This document shows, piece by piece, positions 1-9,093 of a DNA stretch of 64,000 nucleotides (its first letter is position 1; every line of letters starts with the position of its first letter). The position numbers and the translations under genes are program-made. Source of the stretch: an uncultured Opitutaceae bacterium (GTDB lineage: Bacteria > Verrucomicrobiota > Verrucomicrobiia > Opitutales > Opitutaceae). Location of the stretch: assembly GCA_937958045.1 (NCBI GenBank), contig CALFXL010000071.1, positions 1 to 64,000 on the forward strand. Direction: 5' to 3'. The notes under the pieces were generated by a model. It had not been told where the DNA came from, did not search any database, and saw only the letters and a program-made list of their open reading frames with translations.

Positions 1-94
1 GAAACGCTGCCCAACACCCGCGCATCCCTCGAACAACTCTCCCAGCGTTACCCCGCCGCGACGCACAGGAAGCGCGGCTTCCTTCGAGAATCGC
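1..94. other. Window edge downstream of opcA; possible 3' end of a plus-strand gene
   Basis: Frame 1 on the plus strand is open from base 1 to a TGA at 133-135. It would give a 44-residue basic C-terminal tail that overlaps the end of opcA by 41 bases. I do not recognise it, and its start lies outside the window. A 7-bp hairpin (AGGAAGC, loop GCG, GCTTCCT) lies at about 67-83. It could end either convergent transcript, but no T-run follows on either strand. Confidence 0.25.
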
Positions 95-1081
95 TCAGAA
101 AAACATCGCTTCGCCGAGCGTCGCTTCGGGACTGAGCAGACTCACGGCCGCGCCCAACGACACGTTTTCGCCACCGAGGTTGGCGTCGAAGTGCGCGGTG
201 TTTTGCGAGAGGTCGCCCTTCCACGTGAAGCTGCGTCCGTCCGTGTATTCAAAAATCAATACACACGCGCGTTCGCCGAGCTCGGCGCTCTTTTCGTTTT
301 GATAAACCACTTGGTCGGTCGCGCCGCATTCGTTCAGACGATCCTTCGCCCAGCCGAGCAGCACGCGTCCTTCCGCGGACATCTTCGCGCCATAACGCAC
401 CGTCACACGCGCGAGGTTTTGCGCGAGCGTGTTCGGCTCATACGCGCTGAGGAATTGTCCGATCGTCTGACGCACCGGCAACAGGCGCGCGTACACAAGA
501 TCGCGCACCGCGTCGGGCTTCGGCCATGGAAACGACGCCGCGCGTTCTTCGACCACCGCGGTGTCGAACATCACCCGTTTCGAACGACGCAGCAGGTACT
601 GATAATCGTTCAGTCGCGTGCTCGATGAAAAGGCGTGCGCCCAATAATACAGCGGCAGATCCGTGCTCAGACAGACCGACACTTGATCTTCCAAAAACTG
701 ACGCGCCGCCTGCGGATAGCTGAGCATCACGAATTCGCAGCATCGCGTGTCACCCTTGGATTTTCCCAAGTGACACTCGCCATAAATTTTCGCGCGCATG
801 TCCGTCGAATTGTCGTCGAGCGGCAACGGACAAAGCACGACCACGCGGCAGGGATAACGTTTCGAAAAACGAACGGTCGTTTGAAACTGCTCCTGCGCGT
901 CCGCGACGGTGGTGCCGTAGCCGAGGTGCAGCACGAGATTCACCTGTGTGGCTTTGCCCAACTCCGCCTCGGGCGCCGGCAGGCCCTTCTCGGACGTTTC
1001 GCGCCACATCTTGTCGAGGCTTTTGGAAATGGCCCCGACCGGCACTTCGATTCCCGGCAAGGCGTTAAAAACAGCAGACAT
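95..1081 (-). CDS. opcA: Glucose-6-phosphate dehydrogenase assembly protein OpcA
   Basis: This 328-residue protein resembles the OpcA family, which in cyanobacteria and actinobacteria is needed for full assembly or activity of glucose-6-phosphate dehydrogenase. Recognisable stretches are the N-terminal VNLVLHLGYG region, RYPCRVVVLCPLP, and the block around DLPLYYWAH, all typical of OpcA. It lies directly downstream of zwf on the same strand with a 125-base spacer, the usual arrangement for this pair. The protein is cytoplasmic, with no signal peptide or membrane segment. The start is the first ATG and leaves a family-typical length. Family assignment is from motif recall; function is inferred from the neighbour. 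Confidence 0.85.
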   Translation of the reverse strand: MSAVFNALPGIEVPVGAISKSLDKMWRETSEKGLPAPEAELGKATQVNLVLHLGYGTTVADAQEQFQTTVRFSKRYPCRVVVLCPLPLDDNSTDMRAKIYGECHLGKSKGDTRCCEFVMLSYPQAARQFLEDQVSVCLSTDLPLYYWAHAFSSSTRLNDYQYLLRRSKRVMFDTAVVEERAASFPWPKPDAVRDLVYARLLPVRQTIGQFLSAYEPNTLAQNLARVTVRYGAKMSAEGRVLLGWAKDRLNECGATDQVVYQNEKSAELGERACVLIFEYTDGRSFTWKGDLSQNTAHFDANLGGENVSLGAAVSLLSPEATLGEAMFF

Positions 1082-1088
1082 TGTTTAA

Positions 1089-1190
1089 AAAGTACCAGGT
1101 GTCAGGTGACCAAGTGCCAAGTCGTCGGAAACAGATTCTTCAGCAGTGCTGACATCTTGTTACTTGCTCCTTGGTGCTTGGAACTTCGCA
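1089..1190. repeat. Degenerate CCAAGT-type inverted repeat between zwf and opcA
   Basis: The left arm (about 1091-1123) holds repeated units such as ACCAGGT and ACCAAGTGCCAAGT. The right arm (about 1155-1187) holds the opposite-strand version, ACTTGCTCCTTGGTGCTTGG. The arms pair only partly (11 of 14 bases in the best block), so this is a decayed or fast-changing element, not a clean terminator. It fills the spacer between two genes that probably share a transcript. Confidence 0.4.
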
Positions 1191-1206
1191 CGGCGACTGT
1201 CGCGCG

Positions 1207-2745
1207 TCACGGTTGTCTCCACGTGTGCTTGCTGGCGGCGAGCAAGGCGTCGGCGTTGGCCGGGCCCCATGAACCGACGGGATAGCTGTCCATCCCTTCG
1301 CGTCCGGCGGCGGCCCAGGCTTCGAGCACGGGCGTGTAGAGTTGCCACGAGGTCTCCGCCTCGTCGCCGCGGATGAACAACGTGCCGTCACCGACCATCG
1401 CGTCGAGGACGAGACGTTCGTAGGCCTCCGGTGTGTTCGAGCCGTAGGTTGTGCTGTAGCGGAAATTCATCTTCACCGGCTGCGTGCGCGTTTCGAGGCC
1501 GGGGACTTTTCCGTTCAAGATCATGCTCAGGCCTTCGTCGGGCTGGATCTGAAACGCGAGCGTGTTGGGCGCGAGGTTGTAGCGATCGCTCTCGGCAAAC
1601 AACGTGCCGGGCGGGCGCTTGAACTGGATCGCGATTTCCGTGACGCGGCGCGCCATGCGTTTGCCGGAGCGCAGGTAGAACGGCACGCCTTGCCAACGCC
1701 AGTTATTGATCGAGAGACGGATCGCCGCGTACGTCTCCGTGCGCGACTGCGGGTGGATGCCTTCTTCTTCGAGATAACCTTTGGCCAGCTTGCCCCCGAC
1801 CATGCCCGTCGAATACTGCGCGCGCGCCACATCGCCGCCCGGACCGAGCCGCAGCGGTTGGATGGCTTTCAAAACCTTCACTTTCTCATCGCGCACCGAC
1901 TCCGCATCCAACGATCCCGGCGGTTCCATCGCGGTGAGCGCGAGAAGCTGCATCGTGTGGTTCTGGATCATGTCGCGGAGCGCGCCGCTCTGTTCATAAT
2001 AACCGCCGCGCGACCCCACGCCGACTTCTTCCGCCACGGTGATCTGCACGTGATCGATGAAGTTGCGGTTCCACAGCGGTTCGAAAATCGAATTGGCGAA
2101 ACGCTGCACGAGCATGTCCTGCACCGTCTCTTTGCCGAGGTAGTGATCGATGCGATACACCTGATGCTCCTCGAGCACGGAACGCACGGTGGCGTTGAGC
2201 TCGCGCGCGGATTTGAGATCCTTGCCGAAGGGTTTTTCGATGATGACCTTCGAATGATGCGGCTGGCCGAGATATTTCGAGGCGAGTCCGCTCGCGCCGA
2301 GGTTGAGCAGAATCGGCGCAAACACCGACGGCGGTGTGGAGATGTAGAAAAGGGTCTGCACCTCCCGGCCGATTTTCTTTTCGATCGCAGCGATGTGCTG
2401 GGCGAGCCGGTCAAACGCTTCGCGCTCGTCGTATCCACCCGCCACATACGAGGCGTTCTTCGCCACGCGCGCCCAGACGTCTTGATTCAATTCGCGGCGC
2501 GAAAACTCCTTGATGGCGTCCGTCGCCAGATTGCGAAACTCGTCATCCGGGATCGGTTTGCGGCCATAACCGACGAGGAAGAAATCTGCCGGCAGCAGAT
2601 TATCGTACGCGAGATTGTACACCGCGGGGATCAGCTTACGGGCGGTCAAATCGCCGGAAGCGCCAAAAATGACGACCACCGTAGGCGGTGCGCCGCGATG
2701 CTTGCTCAATCCCTGAAGAAACGGGTGACGTTGAGTTTCTGCCAT
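1207..2745 (-). CDS. zwf: Glucose-6-phosphate 1-dehydrogenase
   Basis: This enzyme oxidises glucose 6-phosphate to 6-phosphogluconolactone with NADP, the entry step of the oxidative pentose phosphate pathway. The N-terminal Rossmann motif GASGDL sits at residues 28-33. The active-site signature RIDHYLGKE is intact, with the catalytic His near residue 201. The length of 512 residues fits the family. I chose the ATG at 2745 (MAETQRHPF) because the alternative ATGs further upstream add 17-19 basic residues that do not resemble the family; the longer start at 2802 cannot be excluded. opcA follows downstream and should be the assembly partner. Confidence 0.95.
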   Translation of the reverse strand: MAETQRHPFLQGLSKHRGAPPTVVVIFGASGDLTARKLIPAVYNLAYDNLLPADFFLVGYGRKPIPDDEFRNLATDAIKEFSRRELNQDVWARVAKNASYVAGGYDEREAFDRLAQHIAAIEKKIGREVQTLFYISTPPSVFAPILLNLGASGLASKYLGQPHHSKVIIEKPFGKDLKSARELNATVRSVLEEHQVYRIDHYLGKETVQDMLVQRFANSIFEPLWNRNFIDHVQITVAEEVGVGSRGGYYEQSGALRDMIQNHTMQLLALTAMEPPGSLDAESVRDEKVKVLKAIQPLRLGPGGDVARAQYSTGMVGGKLAKGYLEEEGIHPQSRTETYAAIRLSINNWRWQGVPFYLRSGKRMARRVTEIAIQFKRPPGTLFAESDRYNLAPNTLAFQIQPDEGLSMILNGKVPGLETRTQPVKMNFRYSTTYGSNTPEAYERLVLDAMVGDGTLFIRGDEAETSWQLYTPVLEAWAAAGREGMDSYPVGSWGPANADALLAASKHTWRQP

Positions 2746-2877
2746 GGAGGGCGAATTTGTCGGCAGCCGCCGATGGGGATGCAAGCGGTTAATCATGGCC
2801 ATTCGCCTGACTTTTTCAGCCAGTCAATGAGTGGCGTTCATGATTGCGCGGCCAACGCGTCGAGCGCGAAACGCCTG

Positions 2878-3318
2878 TCACCAACGCAATCCGCGCGGCC
2901 AGAGCGGCACGTTTTCGAAATGCGCGACGCTCATCCGGCCGTCCGCATGCCACGCCACTTCCACCACATCGAATCGCACCGTCGCCGGTCGTCGTGCGCC
3001 GAGTCCGCGCAAATAAACCGACACCGCCCGCCGCAACGCCCGCTTCTTGCGCGCGTCCACCGCATGATAACCGCCGACCAACGCGCCGGCCGCACGCGTC
3101 TTGACTTCGACAAACACCAAAACGTCGTCGCCGTCGCGGCACACCAAATCGATCTCGTCGCGCCGATCACGCGGACTCCGCCAGTTGCGCGCGATCACGC
3201 GCCAGCCGGGCTTAGATAACAAAAACTTCTCCGCCGCGCGCTCACCATCAGCTCCGCGCGCCTGACGTTCATCGCGCGTCCGCCAACGTCGCCACCACGC
3301 CTGCAATTTCTCCCACAT
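2878..3318 (-). CDS. YraN/UPF0102-family endonuclease-like protein
   Basis: This 146-residue protein belongs to the UPF0102 (YraN) family, which has a restriction-endonuclease-like fold. The core signature is present: GERAAEKFL at the start of the domain, then DEIDLVCRDGDDVLVFVEVKTR, which supplies the E, D and ExK residues of the predicted metal site. The start at 3318 (MWEKLQAWW) is chosen because upstream codons in the same frame are low-complexity and fall outside the domain. It is followed by zwf after 132 bases. The cellular role of the family is poorly known; links to DNA processing are only inferred. Confidence 0.8.
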   Translation of the reverse strand: MWEKLQAWWRRWRTRDERQARGADGERAAEKFLLSKPGWRVIARNWRSPRDRRDEIDLVCRDGDDVLVFVEVKTRAAGALVGGYHAVDARKKRALRRAVSVYLRGLGARRPATVRFDVVEVAWHADGRMSVAHFENVPLWPRGLRW

Positions 3319-3481
3319 CCTCGCCTCACGTCGCCGCACTCCGCCAAGCGCCGCAAGTCTCTTATTTACCGGCGACGCCAGCGGCCGTCGGCAGAGCCGA
3401 ACAGCATTTGACCACGCGCAGCGCGAATATCCGCGTGATCCTTCAGACCTGTTTCCGCATTCTTCATCCCTGATTCTTAAT

Positions 3482-5479
3482 TCACTTTCCGCGCACACGC
3501 CGCGTGATGGCTGCGCCTTCGATTTCCAGCGTCACCGGCAACCGCTCCGGTCGCAGAAAAAACACCAGCGCAACGGGACGGTTTTCCAGAAAACGCCACG
3601 GCAACGCTGCGCGACCATAGAACGCCATAGTGAAATTCTCCGCCGCTTCCGCGTAGCTCATCCACGCCTGCCCGGCCTCACGTCGCGGCCAGACTTGGTA
3701 TAGGTTTCCATTCTCGGTTCGGAAATACACATCGAACCAGAGATTCGCCATCCCCTGCCCGCTCGCGAGGCGATGACGAAACTCCAACAACATGCCCGGC
3801 TCGAATCGGAAGTCCTCGGGCAACGGCAATTCTACCATCGCCGGACGTGCAGGCTCGGCCGGCAGCGACGCCACTTCGATCAACCAATGCTCGCCATCTT
3901 CACGCACGCCCGTGCCCACGGTCGTGAGCCAGCGTCCATTTTGCTCAAGCGCCGGTTCCTCCGCTGCGCGCGAACGCGTTTGCAAGCGCACCATACGCGC
4001 CTCCACCGCGTACTGATCGAAGGCAAAGCCCGTCACGATTTCCCGCTGCAGCGTCGCCGGATCCGGCCAGAGCCCCGTCACCAACTGCGCGTGCATCCGT
4101 TTTTTGGATACAAACCGGGTTTCGCTGCGCGTGTGTCGAAACAACGCCCGGTCCACGTTCACACGCACCGGCACGACCACGCGCTCGCCCGAGGCGAGTT
4201 CGAGGGAAACCGCCGTCTCGCCGTTGTGGCTCAATCCCGTGCCAAGCTCCAAGTCGCCGGTCAGCGTCTCCTGCGAAAAATTGTACACCACCACCTCGCC
4301 CCAGCCGGCGGCACGCCCATCGAGCGCGATGTTTTGCGCGAAGTAACCGGTGAAACGCTTTGCCTGTCGCAGTCCGTCGCGCGCGATGAAATCCAACGCC
4401 ACCTCCGCATCGCCGCTCACAGGCATCGTCCAAACATCCGCTGTTTTTCGTCCGAGACCACGCAGCACGACCTCCGCCGCCGGCGTCGTGCTCAGCGTTT
4501 CCTCCGCTTCCGTCAACAAACCGAATTCATATCTCCCCTGCTCTCGATACGGCACCCACACAAACGCCAGCGCCGCCGACACCTTTAGCTTCCGCCATTG
4601 CGCGCTCACCGACTCAAACCAACGCGCCTGCCGTTCACGGCCTTCACGTCCGTCGGACGTCATCAAGGAGCCGTAACCATACTCCGTGATCGCCACGTTT
4701 TTGTTTTCACTGCGCCCTTCTCCATCGCTCGCGTGTTTCTCCACCGCGTCGTGGAATTGTGAATACACGCCCGCCGCATCCTCCGCGTAACCGTAACAAT
4801 GGAAATTGATCGCATCGGTCGCCGCGCCGAGACCGTTTTCCACAAGCGCTTCAAAATACGGCCCTGGCGGAAGCGCCATCGGCGGCATCCAGATTTGCGG
4901 CGTGCTGCGTCCGCGAGCGCCGGCGAGCAATCCCGCACGACATGCTTTCAGGTAGGCGATCGTCGTTTCCGGATTTTCGTCGGAAAACGAAATATCCGGT
5001 TCATTTCCGATCTCCCACGCGTCCACGTCATCGGCGAATTGTTCGCCCAACGTCTGCGCCAGCCGTCGCACTTCGCGCAGATCCAACGCCACGCGTCGCC
5101 CCCCTGCTTCGCGCGTTCCTGAGGCCCATGCGCGTTGTTCCCACTCGATCAATGCGCACACGCGCCACCCACGCGCTCGCAGTTCGCGCAACGCCGCACG
5201 TTCAGCGTCGATCGCCTCCCGACTCTTGAGCGCGGACAGCCCGCGAATCCGCACCCACGCCCCCTCCGCCTGCACAGGCGGGAGCGCGTCGATCGTTTGC
5301 AAGAAGCGCGACGCGGTATCCCCGGCGTCGATACCCGCCATCGCGGCTATCGTCAGCGCAAACAAACCGGCCCAATGCCTGCAGCATCGGCCTAAAGTGG
5401 ATGACGCGCGGAGCCGTTTCACGGTGGTGAACGAAAAGATCTTGTGATCGGTGGCCAGCGGATAAACGCCGCATCTCAT
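3482..5479 (-). CDS. Secreted clan GH-A-like glycoside hydrolase, family unassigned
   Basis: The N-terminus has a basic stretch and a hydrophobic segment (about residues 36-47) that looks like a signal peptide. The first ~350 residues resemble a TIM-barrel glycosidase: WEIGNEPD puts the acid/base Glu at about residue 160, and ITEYGYGS puts the nucleophile Glu at about 266. That spacing is normal for clan GH-A. The C-terminal ~300 residues look like beta-sandwich domains. A GTG start at 5422 would give a better-shaped signal peptide than the ATG at 5479. It diverges from the first phosphoglycosyl transferase, so it may trim or release the polysaccharide. I could not fix the GH family (GH39- or GH5-like). 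Confidence 0.65.
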   Translation of the reverse strand: MRCGVYPLATDHKIFSFTTVKRLRASSTLGRCCRHWAGLFALTIAAMAGIDAGDTASRFLQTIDALPPVQAEGAWVRIRGLSALKSREAIDAERAALRELRARGWRVCALIEWEQRAWASGTREAGGRRVALDLREVRRLAQTLGEQFADDVDAWEIGNEPDISFSDENPETTIAYLKACRAGLLAGARGRSTPQIWMPPMALPPGPYFEALVENGLGAATDAINFHCYGYAEDAAGVYSQFHDAVEKHASDGEGRSENKNVAITEYGYGSLMTSDGREGRERQARWFESVSAQWRKLKVSAALAFVWVPYREQGRYEFGLLTEAEETLSTTPAAEVVLRGLGRKTADVWTMPVSGDAEVALDFIARDGLRQAKRFTGYFAQNIALDGRAAGWGEVVVYNFSQETLTGDLELGTGLSHNGETAVSLELASGERVVVPVRVNVDRALFRHTRSETRFVSKKRMHAQLVTGLWPDPATLQREIVTGFAFDQYAVEARMVRLQTRSRAAEEPALEQNGRWLTTVGTGVREDGEHWLIEVASLPAEPARPAMVELPLPEDFRFEPGMLLEFRHRLASGQGMANLWFDVYFRTENGNLYQVWPRREAGQAWMSYAEAAENFTMAFYGRAALPWRFLENRPVALVFFLRPERLPVTLEIEGAAITRRVRGK

Positions 5480-5563
5480 TTCTTTTCAATTACCTCGCCC
5501 TCACAGCACGTCCCGGCATTTTCACTTTGCTCCACGGTTTTCGCGATATTCCCTGACTCGCCC

Positions 5564-6994
5564 ATGGCCGAATCGCCAACCTACACGCGCACCCAGTATC
5601 TCTTGCTCACCATCTTGTTGATCGGCGACGTGGTCTTCTGCTTCGCCGGTCTCTCGCTGGGTTACTGGCTGCGCTTCGAAACGCCGCTTCGCCAGATCGC
5701 CTTCGAGCCGCAAGCCTCGCACACCTACGCCTCCTATCTTCCGCTGCTGCTGCTCGGCACCGCGTTTTTCATCGGCGCATGCGCCCATCTCCGCCTCTAC
5801 AACGCGCGCATGCTGCTGCGCTCCGGCGATGCGCGCGCGATCATTTTTCGCGGCATCTTTTTTTGGTTCCTCGCCTTTCTCAGCACTTCGCTCGTGCTGA
5901 AATTTCAGCCGCCGATCTCCCGCTTGTTCGTCACCGCATCCACGTTGTCGACGCTGGTGATCCTCGTGGCTTGGCGTGAGCTTTTTAACGTGTGGCTGCA
6001 CAACAGCCGGCTCCGCGAACAAATCGCACAACGCGTGGCGGTTGTCGGTTGGACCCAAGATGCCGCCGAGATCGTCACGGCCATCACCAACGACCGCTAT
6101 CATCCGTACGACATCATCGGTCTCATCGCGACCAACTCGCCTTCCAGCGCAGCCGATGCGCCCACGCTGCCTTTCCTCGGGCACATCGATCGACTCGAAA
6201 AAGCGATCGCGATTCACCGTCCAGACATCGTCATCATCGCCGATCTCAATCTCACCAAGGAACAGCTCATGGCGGCCGCGGCGAAATGCGAACGCGGCTA
6301 CGCGGCGCTCAAGGTCATCCCGTCGTTTTTCCAGATCTTCATTTCCAACCTGCGCCTGCAAAACATCTCGGGCGTCCCCATCCTCGGTGTGGAAGAACTG
6401 CCGATTCGCGCCCTCGGCAATAGCCTCCTCAAACGCGCGATGGACATCGTAGGCGCAACCGTGGGCCTCGTGCTCAGTCTGCCGGTGATCGCCGTGCTCG
6501 CGTTGCTCATCAAACGCGAGTCGCCCAAAGGGCCGATCTTTTTCCGCCAGGAGCGCGTCGGCGCCGGACACCGTCCCTTCACGCTCTACAAGCTCCGCAG
6601 CATGATCCCCGGCGCGGATCGCGCGGATGACGAATCGCAAAGCACGATACCCGGCGACCTTCGTTTGCTGCGCATCGGCGCGTTCATGCGCCGATGGAAC
6701 CTCGATGAGCTGCCGCAGTTCTGGAACGTGCTCCGCGGCGAGATGAGCCTGGTCGGTCCGCGCCCCGAACGTCCGTTTCACGTCGAGCAACTTTCTCGCG
6801 AGATTCCGCACTATCTTCCACGCCATCTGGCCAAGCCCGGCATGACGGGATGGGCGCAAGTGAACGGCCTGCGCGGCAACACCTCGCTCGCCGAGCGCAT
6901 CAAATACGATCTTTTCTATATAGAGAAATGGTCGATTTGGTTCGATATACAGATTCTGCTGCTCACTTTTGTCCGCCGCGACAACGCGTATTAA
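5564..6994 (+). CDS. Polyprenyl-phosphate hexose-1-phosphate transferase (WcaJ/WbaP type)
   Basis: This membrane enzyme moves a sugar phosphate from a nucleotide sugar to undecaprenyl phosphate, starting the lipid-linked repeat unit. Its 476 residues include several N-terminal membrane spans (about residues 12-130), a central nucleotide-binding-like domain, and the C-terminal bacterial sugar transferase domain. That domain starts near KRAMDIVG (residue 290) and contains LDELPQFWNVL and SLVGPRPERP (residues 395-404). The ATG at 5564 is chosen because the longer frame adds 40 non-conserved residues. It is the first gene of the plus-strand EPS locus and a paralogue of the 7536 gene. The sugar specificity cannot be read from sequence. 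Confidence 0.9.
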   Translation: MAESPTYTRTQYLLLTILLIGDVVFCFAGLSLGYWLRFETPLRQIAFEPQASHTYASYLPLLLLGTAFFIGACAHLRLYNARMLLRSGDARAIIFRGIFFWFLAFLSTSLVLKFQPPISRLFVTASTLSTLVILVAWRELFNVWLHNSRLREQIAQRVAVVGWTQDAAEIVTAITNDRYHPYDIIGLIATNSPSSAADAPTLPFLGHIDRLEKAIAIHRPDIVIIADLNLTKEQLMAAAAKCERGYAALKVIPSFFQIFISNLRLQNISGVPILGVEELPIRALGNSLLKRAMDIVGATVGLVLSLPVIAVLALLIKRESPKGPIFFRQERVGAGHRPFTLYKLRSMIPGADRADDESQSTIPGDLRLLRIGAFMRRWNLDELPQFWNVLRGEMSLVGPRPERPFHVEQLSREIPHYLPRHLAKPGMTGWAQVNGLRGNTSLAERIKYDLFYIEKWSIWFDIQILLLTFVRRDNAY

Positions 6995-7535
6995 ATTTCT
7001 TCGCGAACCCGGGATATTCTCCGACTTTATATTAAGGGTTTCCATTACACGCCCGTTTGCGGGTGGGATACACGCGTGTTGAAGCGCAGCGGACACGCCG
7101 CGTTTCCCCTCTGAAGCAGACGATTTGCTCCGTCGTGACAGTGTTACGCGTGAGTAACCTTTCATCTTGTCGTGCAGCGCCGTGCGCAAGGTCGCGCAGA
7201 TAGCACGATGCTACATTTCATATATGCGGGAACCGTCCGGAAGCATCGATGTCCGCTGCGCCGATTCATCCATCATGTCGCTTCCGATACTCAACCTCAT
7301 CGCAGTTTGCAGTCATTATACAGACATGGCTCGTCGTCGCGCGGAGGATTGTTCGGAAGTGGCATCAATCGTGCGTGAACCAGCAGTGACATCGAAACCT
7401 GTATGAACTTTCTGCATACAATCTCGCCGGAGGTCGGAGGAAGAACCCCTCTTCGCGCCGTTGGTTTCGTTGCCATGCCCCACCGAGACGCTCGCCCGGG
7501 TTGTTGTAGTGCGAGCACGAATACGTTGATCATAC
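6995..7535 (+). promoter_or_regulatory. 541-base non-coding gap between two transferase paralogues
   Basis: No convincing gene is present; the small frames here lack family features. The stretch is more AT-rich than its surroundings, for example around 7019-7040 and 7305-7325, as expected for a promoter region. It holds an inverted repeat TGTATG-N9-CATACA at 7400-7420. The long gap contrasts with the near-zero spacing of the next 20 genes, so it probably carries the promoter and leader of the main EPS operon. No clear terminator for the upstream gene was found; CCCG-TTTG-CGGG near 7045 is weak and lacks a T-run. Confidence 0.45.
7400..7420. promoter_or_regulatory. Inverted repeat TGTATG-N9-CATACA, possible operator
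   Basis: Perfect 6-bp arms are separated by nine bases, a geometry compatible with a dimeric helix-turn-helix regulator. It lies 115 bases upstream of the second transferase and the long EPS gene run. No regulator gene is visible in the locus, so any binding protein is unknown. A short repeat like this could arise by chance. Confidence 0.25.
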
Positions 7536-9080
7536 ATGAGGGCATCTACCGCATCGCTTCCCGACGGCCTGCCGTCAGGAAATCTTCCTCAGTCCGCCGC
7601 CGCCGCAGTAGCTGCGGACTCCTTGCCGCCGTTTTCACTTAATGCAGAATCCACCGAACGCATAAATCGGCCGAGGGAGCGCGCCTACCGCATCAGCTCC
7701 GTTCTGCTGCTCGGCGACTGGGTACTCGCATTCAGCGCGATCTTCATCGCCCTGAATTTTCGCGAGTGGCAGCGCGAAGGCTCCGAGGAATTCTGGACCA
7801 GTTACTCCGCATCCGCGCTCACACTCTTCGCCTGGAGCGGAATCAGCAGTTTATTCTATGCATGGACCATGCTCGTGCTGCGAACGTACGAGGTGAACAA
7901 CCTCTACCGCATGCAGCGGTGGGCGCGAAATCATATCAAGGCCGTCGTTATCTGGTCGATCGTGGCCTGGGCCTGCGTCGGACTTTTCCGGCTCGAGCCG
8001 TTTTCACCGCGCGTAGGCATTGTATATTCAATCGTCACACTCACGGGTGTCCTGGCCCTCTGGCGGTTGTTCTCGTTTGTATTTCTTATCAACCCCGCCG
8101 TTCGCGATGCCGCCGCGTCGCGCGTGCTCGTCATCGGCTGGAATCAAAACGCCGCCCACCTCCGAAAATCCATTCGCGGCGATCTGGCGGAACTGAGCGA
8201 AATCATCGGCTGCGTGCCGATGCCAGGCGGACGTTTCCAACGGCAACCACCCTCCGACCTCGCCGTGCTTGGCGACTACTCGTCACTTCCGTCGATTATA
8301 CAGCAAAACCAGATCGACTCCGTATTGCTTGCGGAAGTCTCCTGCCCCTCGGCGGAAATCCAGGCGTTGATCCGCTTCTGTCAGCGCGAGCTCCTCGGGT
8401 TCAAAATGATTCCCGAGTATTTTCCGGCGCTAAACTCCGGTCTCCAGGTGCAAACACTCAGCGGCGTTCCGCTTCTGGGCGTCACCCAACTTCCGCTCGA
8501 TCGAACGGTGAATCGCGTCATCAAGCGCGGCATCGATATCGTCGGCTCGATCATCGGCCTGGCGATTTCATCCCTCATCGTACCGTGGTTTTGCCTCCTG
8601 GTTTATATAGAATCGCCCGGGCCTGTTATTTATAGGCAAAAGCGCACCAGCCGCGGCGGTCGTTCGTTTTATATTTATAAAATCCGGAGCATGCGGCTCG
8701 ATGCCGAATCAAAATCCGGGGCCGTCTGGTGCAAGGCGCAGGACAATCGCCGCCTCAAGATTGGGACTTTCATGCGGAAAACGAACATCGATGAACTTCC
8801 TCAATTTTGGAATGTGCTGAAAGGCGATATGAGCCTGGTCGGCCCGCGTCCCGAGCGCCCGGAGTTGATCGCACGTTTTAAGAACGAAATCCCCAACTAT
8901 AACGCGCGGCACGAAGTTCGCGCCGGTCTCACCGGCTGGGCGCAGATCAAAGGTCTGCGCGGCGACACCGATCTTCGGCAACGCATCGAAGCCGATCTCT
9001 ACTACCTCGAAAACTGGAGCGTTTTTCTCGATATCTACTGCATCATCGCGACGTTCTTCAAAGTGAAGAACGCCCATTGA
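7536..9080 (+). CDS. Polyprenyl-phosphate hexose-1-phosphate transferase, second copy
   Basis: This 514-residue paralogue of the 5564 protein has the same architecture: an N-terminal block of membrane spans (about residues 55-190), a nucleotide-binding-like middle, and a C-terminal sugar transferase domain. That domain begins at KRGIDIVG (residue 330), with IDELPQFWNVL and SLVGPRPERP (residues 433-442). The first ~50 residues are a low-complexity extension, so the true start could be slightly further in. It is the first gene of the long, close-spaced EPS run. Two initiating transferases suggest two different first sugars or partly redundant initiation. The C-terminal part has unusual AT-rich codons (TATATA runs near 8603 and 8670). 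Confidence 0.9.
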   Translation: MRASTASLPDGLPSGNLPQSAAAAVAADSLPPFSLNAESTERINRPRERAYRISSVLLLGDWVLAFSAIFIALNFREWQREGSEEFWTSYSASALTLFAWSGISSLFYAWTMLVLRTYEVNNLYRMQRWARNHIKAVVIWSIVAWACVGLFRLEPFSPRVGIVYSIVTLTGVLALWRLFSFVFLINPAVRDAAASRVLVIGWNQNAAHLRKSIRGDLAELSEIIGCVPMPGGRFQRQPPSDLAVLGDYSSLPSIIQQNQIDSVLLAEVSCPSAEIQALIRFCQRELLGFKMIPEYFPALNSGLQVQTLSGVPLLGVTQLPLDRTVNRVIKRGIDIVGSIIGLAISSLIVPWFCLLVYIESPGPVIYRQKRTSRGGRSFYIYKIRSMRLDAESKSGAVWCKAQDNRRLKIGTFMRKTNIDELPQFWNVLKGDMSLVGPRPERPELIARFKNEIPNYNARHEVRAGLTGWAQIKGLRGDTDLRQRIEADLYYLENWSVFLDIYCIIATFFKVKNAH

Positions 9081-9083
9081 CCC

Positions 9084-9088
9084 GGAGG
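9084..9088 (+). promoter_or_regulatory. Shine-Dalgarno GGAGG deciding the 9094 start
   Basis: GGAGG ends five bases before the ATG at 9094. It supports that ATG over the in-frame GTG at 9088, which overlaps the site itself. This is one of the few strong ribosome-binding sites in the EPS run. Confidence 0.75.
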
Positions 9089-9093
9089 TGACC

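Noticed and set aside
1342..3219. 625-codon plus-strand frame over zwf and the YraN gene
   Set aside because: Shadow frame; the opposite strand has intact glucose-6-phosphate dehydrogenase and YraN motifs.
7040..7060. CCCG-TTTG-CGGG hairpin as terminator of the first transferase
   Set aside because: The stem is only four base pairs and no T-run follows.
5522..7189. 555-codon minus-strand frame over the first transferase
   Set aside because: The plus strand has a complete sugar transferase domain; the antisense frame has no recognisable feature.
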